Position numbers and translations under genes: made by a program. Below the pieces are notes generated by a model that was not told the origin of the DNA, did not search any database, and saw nothing but the letters and a program-made list of their open reading frames with translations. DNA of 64,000 nucleotides from an uncultured Flavobacteriaceae bacterium (GTDB lineage Bacteria; Bacteroidota; Bacteroidia; Flavobacteriales; Flavobacteriaceae): positions 372,001 through 436,000 of the forward strand of contig CANLWB010000005.1 of the NCBI GenBank assembly GCA_947494695.1, in the 5' to 3' direction. Shown here one piece after another: positions 46,488 to 56,210 of the stretch. Position 1 is the stretch's first letter, and each line of letters begins with the position of its first letter.

Positions 46488-47288
46488 TTACTCCCAAAAG
46501 AAGGCCGTTTGGTTGGTAACAGCCAATAAAACTCCTGATCGCGACCAAACCCGTCCATTTTGATGATATGTGCCATTCCGAATACAATGACTATCCCCTT
46601 CAATCAGTACAAACCCCGATTCATTTTTGTTTAATTCCCTGGCTGTTGAAAATAAGCTGACACTGTAACTAAAAGTTGCAATTGGAAACATATTATCCGA
46701 CATAAAATAAGGTCGGGGCGCCAAAGTATCACACATTGAAACAATGGCCTTTGCATCCAATGGACGATCCTCTTTATCCTTTGTCCATACTGCACTGTAA
46801 GGGGTAGTGTTTTTTTTAAAAGCCGCTCCCAATACTGGACGTTGGTCATATAATTGCATCCATCTAGGGCCTTTTGTGACATCCTGAGGCTTAACACCTT
46901 CTGGATCAATCACCTTAGGAAACGGAGGCTGAAAATTAATGTCGGATGTTTGAACTAAAGATGTTGTAATATGACAGTCATACAAAACGCTGTTTTCCTC
47001 ATTTGCTTTGCAGATTTTAACCTGCCAGAAATCTGTAGTTTTACCCCTATGGATTTTTTTTGTAAAAATGGAAATGATCCCTTCCTTAATCGGGCGTACC
47101 ATGGTAGCGTCTAAATGTGCTATCTCACCACGAAAGTCTGGCTCACTAATTACGGCCTCGATTGCAATTGCAGCAGACCATCCACCGAAAGCACTATTAA
47201 AATTCCAATAGTCTTTGCTAACTAAAGCTGTAGAATATTCATCTTCCGTTTTGATCAATAACGTTTCAATATCTAATTTGTATGGCAT
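46488..47288 (-). CDS. Thioesterase-family protein (TesB-like, double hotdog)
   Basis: 266 residues. NSAFGGWSAAIAIEAVIS in the first half and FATFSYSVSLFSTARELN/GFVLIEGDSHC in the second are the double-hotdog pattern of acyl-CoA thioesterases, with the acidic residue in the second domain. Cytosolic. It lies between the flavin oxidoreductase and MFS genes; it would hydrolyse an acyl-CoA formed by the ligase at 48996. Specific substrate unknown. Confidence 0.83.
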   Translation of the reverse strand: MPYKLDIETLLIKTEDEYSTALVSKDYWNFNSAFGGWSAAIAIEAVISEPDFRGEIAHLDATMVRPIKEGIISIFTKKIHRGKTTDFWQVKICKANEENSVLYDCHITTSLVQTSDINFQPPFPKVIDPEGVKPQDVTKGPRWMQLYDQRPVLGAAFKKNTTPYSAVWTKDKEDRPLDAKAIVSMCDTLAPRPYFMSDNMFPIATFSYSVSLFSTARELNKNESGFVLIEGDSHCIRNGTYHQNGRVWSRSGVLLAVTNQTAFFWE

Positions 47289-47560
47289 AGTTTTCGCCGC
47301 TATTGGATTTGTAAATTGGGATTTTCACCTACGTTGCAAAGCTCGTGTTAGCACAAGGTTAATTATCTCTAAATATGATAGTTAATATCAATAATAATTA
47401 ACGAAGTTAACTATTATTTTTGACTATTCATAGCACGGGCCTTAAATACAACATAGATCCTGGCTACATACCCAACTTACTCATATAGAAAAATGGACAT
47501 TATCACCTTAAGTATTAAAAAATCCAGAGCTTCATGAGCATCCACTACCCTGGAATCGAC

Positions 47561-48820
47561 TTAGTCTTTCTTACTACCAATCCAACTTGACCGACTCTTA
47601 CCCCGAACTAAAAGAAATAAAATTAGGGCAGTTAAGCAAAGTCCAATCATCAACTGGATACTGCTTACATAAGACCCAGAATGATCGCTCATCTTTCCAA
47701 GTACCACTATACCGGCAACCGAGGCCAGCGTATCAACGGTGAGCACTACCCCCAAAATTTTTCCATAAGATGGACCCGAATAAAGCTCTGCAATCATTAT
47801 TTGAATCATAGTGAATACACCACTATAGGCAATACCGTAAGTAAACGCATACCAGTATGGAGACAATTCGATTGTTTTGATCGCTATAATATAAAGAACG
47901 AGGTTACCAGTAATTAGCAAAAGAATGGACCAGGCCATTATTGACTTTTTGTTAAAGCTGTCACTCAAAAAGCCGAACATTAATTTTCCAACAACACCAA
48001 ATAGAAAAAGGGCTGAACCAACATTGGTAACTTTGCTCGAACTCAAACCCAGTTCTTTTTGAAAGAAAATATCTTGATGCTGACCAAATCCAATGATACA
48101 AAACCAAAGCGCTCCAGTGGTTAAAAAAATGAGATAGAGTTCTGGTGAGCGAAACGCTTGTGCAAGTGACGGCCCGTCTTGTATTGACTTATGGTCAGAA
48201 TCCCTTTCTATTCCATCAGGAAATAGACCTTTTTCCGAGGGGTCTGTTCGAATCAAAGTCCAAGGAATTATCATAAACAGAAAAGCGAGAGCAGCCAGTA
48301 ACAACGTTGTGTTTTGCCATCCAATCCTATCAATCGCATCACCTGTTACTTTGTTGAAAAAGGCCGCGCCAAGACTACCTCCTAACAGTAAAATACCTAC
48401 GGCTTTGCCTCGATGCCGACGAAACCAACGTGTAAGGATATACATGCTAGATGCCATTCCCGCACCTGCCACACCGAATGAAAAGACAATGTAAATAGCC
48501 ATAAAATGATTTAAGCTAGACATCTGACTCATACCAACCAAGCCGATAAGAATGAGAGTTGCGCCAGCTAGTATAATTCGTTTTGGATTCCCGCGATCAA
48601 GTGCAGCGCCAATAAATGGTGTTAAAAATGCAATGATGAAATAGAAAATCGAAATAGGTTGTGTTACCTCGGACTGCGTCCACCCGAAAGTCTCTATAAG
48701 ACTGGGATAAAATCGCTTTAACGAAAGAGTGACAATACCATTTACCGTAGCATAAATCGAACAGAGGGCTGCTAGCACCCACCAGCCAAAGAATATTTTT
48801 TTGCTATGTGCCTTTTTCAC
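47561..48820 (-). CDS. MFS transporter (oxalate/formate-antiporter-like branch)
   Basis: 419 residues with about twelve hydrophobic helices. FGWWVLAALCSIYA and the loop GAALDRGNPKRIILAG are typical of the MFS inner-membrane exchangers of the monocarboxylate/OFA type, and RWFRRHRGKAVGILL is the second half's cytosolic motif. It should import or exchange a small organic acid. It is divergent from the acyl-CoA ligase, which would activate the imported acid. Confidence 0.9.
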   Translation of the reverse strand: MKKAHSKKIFFGWWVLAALCSIYATVNGIVTLSLKRFYPSLIETFGWTQSEVTQPISIFYFIIAFLTPFIGAALDRGNPKRIILAGATLILIGLVGMSQMSSLNHFMAIYIVFSFGVAGAGMASSMYILTRWFRRHRGKAVGILLLGGSLGAAFFNKVTGDAIDRIGWQNTTLLLAALAFLFMIIPWTLIRTDPSEKGLFPDGIERDSDHKSIQDGPSLAQAFRSPELYLIFLTTGALWFCIIGFGQHQDIFFQKELGLSSSKVTNVGSALFLFGVVGKLMFGFLSDSFNKKSIMAWSILLLITGNLVLYIIAIKTIELSPYWYAFTYGIAYSGVFTMIQIMIAELYSGPSYGKILGVVLTVDTLASVAGIVVLGKMSDHSGSYVSSIQLMIGLCLTALILFLLVRGKSRSSWIGSKKD

Positions 48821-48948
48821 AGTCGTAATTTACAATATTTTTTCCAAAGTATAGTATATCCCAGGTTAGTTGCGAATATTCACCAAGCACCTTTATGTAT
48901 TGTTTTACAGGAACTTATTAACACAAACCTGGTCTAAACGAGAACGCT

Positions 48949-48974
48949 TTCACTAATTTCTTATATTTGTGAAA
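48949..48974. promoter_or_regulatory. Possible promoter and operator upstream of the acyl-CoA ligase
   Basis: TATATTTG at 48962-48969 fits the -7 consensus TAnnTTTG. It is flanked by an inverted pair TTTCAC (48948-48953) and GTGAAA (48969-48974), 21 bases before the ATG. Confidence 0.4.
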
Positions 48975-48995
48975 CTAATGAGATATTACTGATTT

Positions 48996-50504
48996 ATGAC
49001 GAATAATGAGCTCTTTTCAGATTGGTTACAACACTTTGCTGACAATGATGGTGAGCGTTTAGCAACAGTAGATATACACACCGGGCGTCATTTGACCTAT
49101 TCCGAACTGAATGACCGTGCCACACGACTGGCCAGTGGCCTGAAAAACAGGTATTCTATAGAAAAACACAATCGTGTTGCTATAATAGCAAACAATAGTA
49201 GTGACTGTATAGAACTCATGTTCGCATGTTGGAAATTAGGAGCAGTATTTATGCCTATGAATTGGCGTTTAAGTGCCTTCGAAATAGCAGAGATTTTCAA
49301 AGAAGCAGCACCTGGAGTAGTGCTTTATGATACGGAATTTTCAGAATTATTGGAGCACACCAAATTACCAAGCATCGAACGTCAAGAGAATCCGGCAACC
49401 AGTCCGTATGAGCAACTTATAGCCGAAAGCCCTGCATCGATTACCATGCCCGCGGTTAGTTTAGATGATATAAATTCATTAATGTATACCTCTGGCACGA
49501 CTGGTGAACCTAAAGGGGTTATTGGTACGTATCGCATGACCCAAACCAATGTCCTACAGCAGGCATCAATAATAAACAGTGATTCGGTCTGTCTTACTTA
49601 CGCCCCACTTTTTCATACGGCAGGACTTAATGGATTCACAACGCCTTTGTTTCATTTTGGAGGGACGCTATACATCATGCGCGGATGGGATGCTAATATT
49701 GCTATGACATACCTCAGTAGTGAAAAGATTGGTGTGACGCACACCCTTGGTGTTCCTTATCATTTAACTGTACTAAGTCAGCACCCGGACTTCGAGTCCA
49801 CTAATTTTCCAGCCTTACAAGTAATTGGTGTAGGAGGTGCACCTGCTAATCTGAAACTTATTGAACGCTGGTATGAAAAAGGAGTAGCGTTGTCGCAATC
49901 ATATGGTATGACCGAAATATTCGGCCTGATCTTTCAACCACCAGAAGCGGCACGAAAAAATCCAAAGGCTGCCGGTAAGGCATTAATGTATACAGATGTT
50001 CAAATAGGTGATGACCACGGCAACCCTGTCGCAATTGGCCAAACTGGAGAAATTCAAGTTAAAAGTTCGGGACTTACACCTGGCTATTGGAACAAGCCTA
50101 AACTTACAGCGGCATCATTTGTTAACGGATGGTTTAGAACTGGTGATGCTGGTTATGTCGATTCCGATGGTACGTTTTATATCGTTGACCGAATAAAAGA
50201 CATGTATATTTCAGGAGGTGAGAATGTTTACCCCATTGAAATAGAAAACGTAATCTCAAAGATTCCAGAAGTTGCCATGGTAGCCGTTATCGGTGTTTCA
50301 GATGAGCAATGGCAAGAGGTGGGAAAAGCTTGTGTTTTACTACGACAAGGTACAGAGTTAACTGAAGAGGCCGTGCTTGATGCTTGCCGCCAAAAACTAG
50401 CAAAGTATAAAGTCCCCAAGTCCGTTGAATTTTTATCGTCATTTCCAATCAGTGGGCAAGGCAAAATACTCAAACGAGAACTGCGGCGGAAATACGAAGA
50501 ATAG
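48996..50504 (+). CDS. Acyl-CoA synthetase (AMP-forming)
   Basis: 502 residues of the ANL superfamily. MYTSGTTGEPKGV near residue 164 is the phosphate-binding A3 loop, SYGMTE the A5 motif, and GWFRTGDAGYVDSDG/GGENVYPIEIE the A7-A8 hinge; GQGKILKRELR near the end has the catalytic lysine. It activates a carboxylic acid to the CoA ester with ATP. With the divergent MFS transporter and the thioesterase/flavin enzyme it forms a catabolic cluster for one unknown acid. Confidence 0.93.
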   Translation: MTNNELFSDWLQHFADNDGERLATVDIHTGRHLTYSELNDRATRLASGLKNRYSIEKHNRVAIIANNSSDCIELMFACWKLGAVFMPMNWRLSAFEIAEIFKEAAPGVVLYDTEFSELLEHTKLPSIERQENPATSPYEQLIAESPASITMPAVSLDDINSLMYTSGTTGEPKGVIGTYRMTQTNVLQQASIINSDSVCLTYAPLFHTAGLNGFTTPLFHFGGTLYIMRGWDANIAMTYLSSEKIGVTHTLGVPYHLTVLSQHPDFESTNFPALQVIGVGGAPANLKLIERWYEKGVALSQSYGMTEIFGLIFQPPEAARKNPKAAGKALMYTDVQIGDDHGNPVAIGQTGEIQVKSSGLTPGYWNKPKLTAASFVNGWFRTGDAGYVDSDGTFYIVDRIKDMYISGGENVYPIEIENVISKIPEVAMVAVIGVSDEQWQEVGKACVLLRQGTELTEEAVLDACRQKLAKYKVPKSVEFLSSFPISGQGKILKRELRRKYEE

Positions 50505-50582
50505 ACACAGACAGGATTGCAAGCATTGGACAGACAATTTATATTATCCCCTTCATGCCTTAGAGTATTTCATTACTTTTTA

Positions 50583-50828
50583 CAAGAGCGTTCAATAGAT
50601 AGGTTTGCCACTGTAAAAAATAGGACCCTTCATTTTTGTATAAATACCTCAAAACCTTCCATAGTTTCTGTATCGAAAAGAAAAGGAACGGGGCTTGAAA
50701 ATGTAAAAAGACGTTTAAATCGGTTGTATCATAACGCCCACTCATTGGACATTGATGATATAGAAAACATATATTGCGTAAATTTAACTATGGATTTATC
50801 TGTTTCACAATTAAAAAATAGTCAATGA
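50583..50828 (+). pseudogene. Truncated copy of the LytS-type kinase (C-terminal 80 residues)
   Basis: From about RNRTLHFCINTSKPSI onward the translation tracks the intact kinase's end: GTGLENVKRRLNRLYHNAH matches its GMGLENVKRRLDLLYLKAH, and NLTMDLSVSQLKNSQ its NLTIDLSVSQLKNNQ. All of the sensor and His box is missing. The stop overlaps the regulator's ATG (ATGA), the usual coupling for a kinase-regulator pair. Confidence 0.85.
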
Positions 50829-51520
50829 TTAAAATAGGTATTATAGATGATGAAATACTAGCTCGTAAAGTGTTGGAAGATTATTGTTCTAAAATCGACA
50901 ATTTTGAGTTGGTATTAAGCACGGGTAATCCGCTTGAATTTATCAATTTTACTCAGCAAAATGACGTTGATCTTATTTTTTTGGATATAGAAATGCCAGA
51001 ACTTAATGGTATGGAAGTTTTACGCTCTATGGTGAATCCTCCTAAAGTTATTTTAACAACGGCTTATTCTGAATATGCATTAGAAAGTTATGATTATGGC
51101 GTGGTAGATTACTTATTGAAACCTGTTAAAATTGAACGTTTTTTAAAAGCCATAAACAAAGTCTCAGCTTCAAAAATAGTAGAGGCCAAAAAGCATATTA
51201 AAAATGAAGAACTTCAAATAAAACATGATGGTATGTCTGTTAATATTCCATTTAAATCAATACAGTATATTCAGAGTTTTGGAAATTATTTGAAAATCTT
51301 TACAGATTCAAGAATGTATCTTATTTCTGAAACGCTTATTAATATTACAACATTATTATCAGAGAATTTTCAACGCACACATAAATCATACATTATCAAT
51401 TTAGAGAGGGTTACAAAAGCCACCAGAACATATTTACTTATTGAACATAAAAAAGTCCCTCTAAGTATTACGTATAAGGTAATTGTTTCTGAAAAATTGG
51501 AGGTTTTGGCAAAATTATAG
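50825..51520 (+). CDS. LytTR-family response regulator
   Basis: 231 residues. Receiver domain 1-120: DDE at 8-10, phospho-acceptor Asp54 in FLDIEMPE, and Thr/Lys in TTAYSEYA and LKPVKIERF. A LytTR DNA-binding domain follows (about 135-231; SYIINLERVTKATRTYLLIE). Its matching intact kinase is at 40385; next to it is only a truncated kinase copy. It may regulate the operon divergent from that kinase, but this is inference. Confidence 0.93.
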   Translation: MIKIGIIDDEILARKVLEDYCSKIDNFELVLSTGNPLEFINFTQQNDVDLIFLDIEMPELNGMEVLRSMVNPPKVILTTAYSEYALESYDYGVVDYLLKPVKIERFLKAINKVSASKIVEAKKHIKNEELQIKHDGMSVNIPFKSIQYIQSFGNYLKIFTDSRMYLISETLINITTLLSENFQRTHKSYIINLERVTKATRTYLLIEHKKVPLSITYKVIVSEKLEVLAKL

Positions 51521-51613
51521 AGGTCGTGTTCAGTGTCCCAAATACTCGTTTAATGGATATTTTTGCAATTAAAATTTTGCTTTACATTTTAGCTTTTGTC
51601 GGTATCCAAATTT

Positions 51614-54571
51614 TTATTCAATACACTTTAACTTGTCTATAAAGAACTCTTTATAATCAATATCTGTGATATTAAGTGTCCCCTCGGTTCCTTTTAGAAG
51701 TATGGATTTAATTGGAGACTTTTTTAACAAATTTATTTTGGATTGAGAAAGGTTGCCTTTAAACAAATATGTTCCGCATTCCATATTCCAATTATGATAA
51801 AATGTAACCGTCTGATTATTTTCAAGCTTCACGCGTACCGATGATCTATTATTAGTAAAATAACTAACACAGCCCAAATCTACCGACGAATTAATAAATA
51901 TATTAGCCTGTTTTCCATATTTATATAGCTCAATCGTTAGATTATCACTAATATCATAGGGATCTGTTCTAATATTTACTTTTTTGTAGAATTCATCATA
52001 AGTGTTAATGGTATAATGACAGGTGTTTCGGAAGGTCATCCTCTTTGAATCGGCCTCATTATCCTTCTCAGTCGCAGCAGTCCCCTGTTCCGGGGTAATA
52101 TCTGCCAGTACCTTAACAATAGCTTGTTTTTCCCTTAATTCTTCTTGCTCTCTTTTAGCTTGATCTAATCGTTCTCTCTGCTTCCTCGCTTCTGTTTCAG
52201 CATTTATAATGGAATCATGAATACGTTGTTTTTCTTTTTGTAACATGTCTTGTCTCCTAGCCTGCTCCAATAATTCCCTTTGTCTCATGGCCTCCGTCTC
52301 TACCTTTACAATGGAATCATGAATATGCTGTTTTTCCCTTTCAATAACCTCTTGTATTTTGGCCTGTTTTAATAACTTTAACTCGCGTTTAGCCTCTGCT
52401 TCAGCCTTTATCATAGAGTCACTTACCCGCTGTTTCTCTTTTTGCTTTGCTTCCAGCCTGGCTGTTTCTAATAATTCTCGCTGAAGTTTGGCTTCTGCTT
52501 TGGCTCCCGTAATAGAATCGCGGATACGTTGCTTTTCTTTTCGTGCTGCTTCCAACCTACTCTGTTCTAATAACTCTTGCCGAAGTTTAGCCTCTGCTTC
52601 TGTTTTTATAATAGAATCACGGATACGCAGTTTCTCAATACGCTCTGCTTCTAATCTTGTCTTTTCTCGCAATTCCAACTGACGTATAACCTCGGCTTCA
52701 GCCTTTACTATAGAGTCACGAATGCGTAGTTTTTCTTTTCGCGCAGCTTTCTTTAACAGTTCTTGCTGATGCTTGGCTTCGGCTTCAGCCACTACTATGG
52801 AATCCTTAACACGTTGTTTTTCCTCGCGTTCGGCCTCTAGTTTTGCTTTCTCCAACAACTCCTGTTGGCGTTGGGCCTCTATTTCAGCTTTGCTAATAGA
52901 ATCCTTAACACGCTGTTTTTCTTTTAACTCGGCTGCTAGTCTGGCACGTTCTATAATTTCTTGCTGACGTTGGGCTTCCGCTTCTGCCTTTACAATGGAA
53001 TCTTGAATACGTAATTGTTCCTTACGTTCAGCTTCCAATCTTGCCTTTTCTAACAACTCCTGTTGGCGTTTGGCCTCAATTTCAACCTTGGTAATAGAAT
53101 CCTTAACACGTTGTTTTTCTTTTAATTCGGCTGCTAGTCTGGCACGTTCTATAATTTCTTGCTGACGCAGGGCTTCGGCTTCCGCTTTTACAATGGAATC
53201 TTGAATACGCGCCCGTTCCTTACGTTCGGCTTCCAATCTTGCCTTTTCTAACAACTCTTGCTGACGTTTGGTCTCTATTTCAACTTTGGCAATAGAATCC
53301 TTAACACGTTGTTTTTCTTTTAATTCGGCTGCTAGTCTGGCACGTTCTAAAATTTCTTGCTGACGCTGGGCTTCGGCTTCCGCTTTTACAATAGAATCTT
53401 GAATACGCGCCCGTTCCTTACGTTCGGCTTCCAATCTTGCCTTTTCTAACAACTCTTGCTGACGTTTGGTCTCTATTTCAACTTTGGTAATAGAATCCTT
53501 AACACGTTGTTTTTCTTTCAATTCAGCTGCTAGTCTGGCACGTTCTATGATTTCTTGCTGACGTTGGGCTTCGGCTTCCGCTTTTACAATCGAATCTTGA
53601 ATACGCGCCCGTTCCTTACGTTCGGCTTCCAATCTTGCCTTTTCCAACAACTCCTGTTGGCGTTTGGCCTCTATTTCAGCTTTGGTAATAGAATCCTTAA
53701 CACGCTGTTTTTCTTTTAACTCGGCCGCTAGTCTGGCACGTTCTATGATTTCTTGCTGACGTTGGGCTTCGGCTTCCGCCTTTACAATCGAATCTTGAAT
53801 ACGCGCCCGTTCCTTGCGTTCGGCCTCCAATCTTGCCTTTTCCAACAACTCCTGTTGGCGTTTGGCCTCTATTTCAGCTTTGGTAATAGAATCCTTAACA
53901 CGCTGTTTTTCTTTTAACTCGGCCGCTAGTCTGGCACGTTCTATGATTTCTTGCTGACGTTGGGCTTCGGCTTCCGCCTTTACAATCGAATCTTGAATAC
54001 GCGCCCGTTCCTTGCGTTCGGCCTCCAATCTTGCCTTTTCCAACAACTCCTGTTGGCGTTTGGCGGCTTCCTCCACCTCTTGAATCGAATCTCGTACACG
54101 TTGTTTTTCTCTTTCCTCAGCCTCCCTTCTAGCCCGTTCTAATTGCTCCTTTTTACGTTTGGCGGCTTCTTTAACCTTAAGAATAGAATCTCGAACTCGT
54201 TTTTCTTCCGCCTCTCTCTTTGCAGCTATATCTGCTATCCGTTTCTTCCTTTTCTGTTCTTCTTCTATAGACCTATTTAATTCTTTCTTCTGATGGTTAT
54301 AATACAAATCCATCATATTATCGTTAATCTCTAAAAAATCAGAATTAACATACCCCAACCATTCTTTATATTTTACCTTGTAGATATCTCTTCCTACATA
54401 ACCAGTGATCACGCAAGTTTCACCGGCCTTAAACTCGGCTAAAGATTTAGAAAAGTTATTAGGACTCTTGTACATGCTACCATCCTCAAAGAATGCCGTT
54501 GGTATGGCTATATCTTGAGAAAAGACATTATTTAATAATGTAAAGAAAAAAATTAGAGAGAAAAATTTCAT
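51614..54571 (-). CDS. Repetitive coiled-coil surface protein with SH3-like domain
   Basis: 985 residues. Signal peptide (MKFFSLIFFFTLLNNVFSQ), an SH3-like domain (about 28-82; GETCVITGYVGRDIYKVKYKEWLGYV), then a charged all-helical rod from about 95 to 825 built of 33-residue units (xxDSIxKAEAEAxRQxEL), six of which, paired as 66-residue units, are almost identical (179-574). The last ~150 residues (TCHYTINTYDEFYKKV... to LKCIE) form a globular beta-rich domain. Three hendecads per unit suggest a long, nearly straight coiled coil, i.e. a cell-envelope stalk. Function not recognised. Confidence 0.8.
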   Translation of the reverse strand: MKFFSLIFFFTLLNNVFSQDIAIPTAFFEDGSMYKSPNNFSKSLAEFKAGETCVITGYVGRDIYKVKYKEWLGYVNSDFLEINDNMMDLYYNHQKKELNRSIEEEQKRKKRIADIAAKREAEEKRVRDSILKVKEAAKRKKEQLERARREAEEREKQRVRDSIQEVEEAAKRQQELLEKARLEAERKERARIQDSIVKAEAEAQRQQEIIERARLAAELKEKQRVKDSITKAEIEAKRQQELLEKARLEAERKERARIQDSIVKAEAEAQRQQEIIERARLAAELKEKQRVKDSITKAEIEAKRQQELLEKARLEAERKERARIQDSIVKAEAEAQRQQEIIERARLAAELKEKQRVKDSITKVEIETKRQQELLEKARLEAERKERARIQDSIVKAEAEAQRQQEILERARLAAELKEKQRVKDSIAKVEIETKRQQELLEKARLEAERKERARIQDSIVKAEAEALRQQEIIERARLAAELKEKQRVKDSITKVEIEAKRQQELLEKARLEAERKEQLRIQDSIVKAEAEAQRQQEIIERARLAAELKEKQRVKDSISKAEIEAQRQQELLEKAKLEAEREEKQRVKDSIVVAEAEAKHQQELLKKAARKEKLRIRDSIVKAEAEVIRQLELREKTRLEAERIEKLRIRDSIIKTEAEAKLRQELLEQSRLEAARKEKQRIRDSITGAKAEAKLQRELLETARLEAKQKEKQRVSDSMIKAEAEAKRELKLLKQAKIQEVIEREKQHIHDSIVKVETEAMRQRELLEQARRQDMLQKEKQRIHDSIINAETEARKQRERLDQAKREQEELREKQAIVKVLADITPEQGTAATEKDNEADSKRMTFRNTCHYTINTYDEFYKKVNIRTDPYDISDNLTIELYKYGKQANIFINSSVDLGCVSYFTNNRSSVRVKLENNQTVTFYHNWNMECGTYLFKGNLSQSKINLLKKSPIKSILLKGTEGTLNITDIDYKEFFIDKLKCIE
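52850..54037. repeat. Six tandem 198-bp repeats within the coiled-coil gene
   Basis: Six units of 198 bp (66 codons), for example CGGCCTCCAATCTTGCC at 53821 and again at 54019. The two units nearest 54037 are nearly identical in DNA, so expansion is recent and copy number may vary between strains. The units on both sides are related but diverged. Confidence 0.9.
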
Positions 54572-54785
54572 ATTGTCCTAAATGTAACGCGTAAATATAA
54601 TAACCTATTAAATCAATAACTAAAGAATTAAATCTAATTTAGGTTTTATGTGACCATTATATCGGTGAATAACCAAAATGATAGAAAAACGTATATTTAA
54701 TGCTCTGGCTAAGGTTAACAAACATTGATATGTCTTGGGTAAAAGAATCAATGATGATGCTATAAACACTTTTGATGCTTTGTCA

Positions 54786-54816
54786 TTGTGAATTTGGAAA
54801 AACGCCACTATATTTA
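54786..54816 (+). promoter_or_regulatory. Candidate promoter of the RidA-like lipoprotein gene
   Basis: TTG at 54786-54788, a 20-base spacer, and TATATTTA at 54809-54816, close to the TTG-N19-TAnnTTTG consensus, 18 bases before the ATG. Confidence 0.4.
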
Positions 54817-54834
54817 TGGAAAATTCACATATAG

Positions 54835-55389
54835 ATGAAATATTTTTCTCCTTTAATTTTAGTATTTATATTAGGGTGTAACACTCAAACAAAAGCCCCT
54901 ACTCAGGTTAAGCCTTTATATAACTACGATGTGGAACAAAAAATATCTGATCTGGGAATTGAACTTAAAGTTCGTGAATACCCTCCGGGAGTTAAAATCG
55001 CAAAAGCAAAGCGGTCTGGTAACCTCCTCTTTCTTTCGGGAAGCGGCTCAATACATCCGAATGGAGAACGCATTACGGGAAAAGTTGGAACCGACTTAAC
55101 AGTTGAAGAAGGGTATGATGCTGCAAGATTAGTAGCCATTAATCATTTGGCCGACATACAAAAAGAAATTGGAGACCTTAATAAGGTTGTAAACATAGTG
55201 AAGGTGTTAGGAATGGTTAATACCGACTCATCCTTTACGCAACATCCTGCTGTGATTAACGGATACACAGAGCTTATGGTAGATGTTTTTGGAGAGCGAG
55301 GCAAACACGCACGTTCTGCTGTTGGTATGGGCTCTTTACCATTTAACCTGGCCTGCGAAATTGAAACCATTGTAGAAGTAAGAGACTAA
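54835..55389 (+). CDS. RidA/YjgF-family lipoprotein
   Basis: 184 residues. Lipobox LVFILGC-NTQT, then a single RidA/UK114 domain: GSIHPNGERITGKVGTDLTVEEGYDAARLVAINHL, and HARSAVGMGSLPFNLACEIETIV with the conserved Arg and closing motif. RidA enzymes hydrolyse reactive enamines/imines; a lipid-anchored form outside the cytoplasm is less usual. It precedes a LysE-type transporter on the same strand. Confidence 0.92.
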   Translation: MKYFSPLILVFILGCNTQTKAPTQVKPLYNYDVEQKISDLGIELKVREYPPGVKIAKAKRSGNLLFLSGSGSIHPNGERITGKVGTDLTVEEGYDAARLVAINHLADIQKEIGDLNKVVNIVKVLGMVNTDSSFTQHPAVINGYTELMVDVFGERGKHARSAVGMGSLPFNLACEIETIVEVRD

Positions 55390-55441
55390 ATATAAGCCAT
55401 TTAAAACAGTTTAAACCAATTCAACACATAAAACAAAATAT

Positions 55442-56074
55442 ATGATACCTATTAGTGATTTATTATTATTTGCTTTAGCATCCTTGATTATGGTGATCTC
55501 ACCCGGTCCAAATATGATTTATCTAATTTCAAGATCCATGTCTCAAGGAAAAAAAGCCGGAATTATATCGCTGTTTGGTGTTATGTGCGGATTCCTTTTT
55601 CATATCCTTATGGTGTCCTTTGGTTTAACCGCCATCTTTTTTGCCGTACCCTATGCCTTTATAGTTGTTAAATTTCTAGGTGTAGGCTACCTGCTATATT
55701 TAGCTTATACCTCTGTAACATCTAAAAAGAATGTTTTTAATGCAAATAAGAACCTAAAATCGGATAAACCCTTTAAACTTTTCAATATTGGGCTATTAAC
55801 AAATGTTCTAAATCCTAAAATGGCGGTCTTCTACCTGTCTTTCTTCCCCCAATTTATAAAACCTGAGTATGGTTCTATTTTTAGTCAAAGTCTTCAATTA
55901 GGAATGGTTCAAATACTCATCAGTTTTTCGGTTAATTTCTTAATTGTTATCTCTGCCGCTAAACTGGCTGGCTGGTTCTCAAAAAAACCGGTTTGGTTAA
56001 GTGTACAAAAATGGTTTATGGCTTCTGTATTAACAGGACTTGCTGTTAAAATGGCCTTTGCAAAGGCTAAGTAA
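55442..56074 (+). CDS. LysE/RhtB-family exporter
   Basis: 210 residues with six hydrophobic helices. MVISPGPNMIYLISRSMSQGKKAGI is the LysE-family motif, and LTNVLNPKMAVFYLSFFPQFI is the conserved second motif. It likely exports an amino acid or homoserine-lactone-like metabolite. It follows the RidA lipoprotein by 52 bases. Confidence 0.93.
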   Translation: MIPISDLLLFALASLIMVISPGPNMIYLISRSMSQGKKAGIISLFGVMCGFLFHILMVSFGLTAIFFAVPYAFIVVKFLGVGYLLYLAYTSVTSKKNVFNANKNLKSDKPFKLFNIGLLTNVLNPKMAVFYLSFFPQFIKPEYGSIFSQSLQLGMVQILISFSVNFLIVISAAKLAGWFSKKPVWLSVQKWFMASVLTGLAVKMAFAKAK

Positions 56075-56210
56075 GGTCGATCATTTCTGAACTACCATTT
56101 GGGTAAAGAATTTAAAACGTGTACCGTTGAGAACAAACGGAAAAGACTTTATATCGGTGGATATTTTCAAAGAAGTAAAGTACGCAACTTTAGATTTTGA
56201 AGATTGTATT

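Noticed and set aside
52850-54037. Possible CRISPR array or non-coding tandem repeat
   Set aside because: Units are 198 bp, in frame with a coding sequence, and without spacers; they are protein repeats. Antisense frames across them are shadows.
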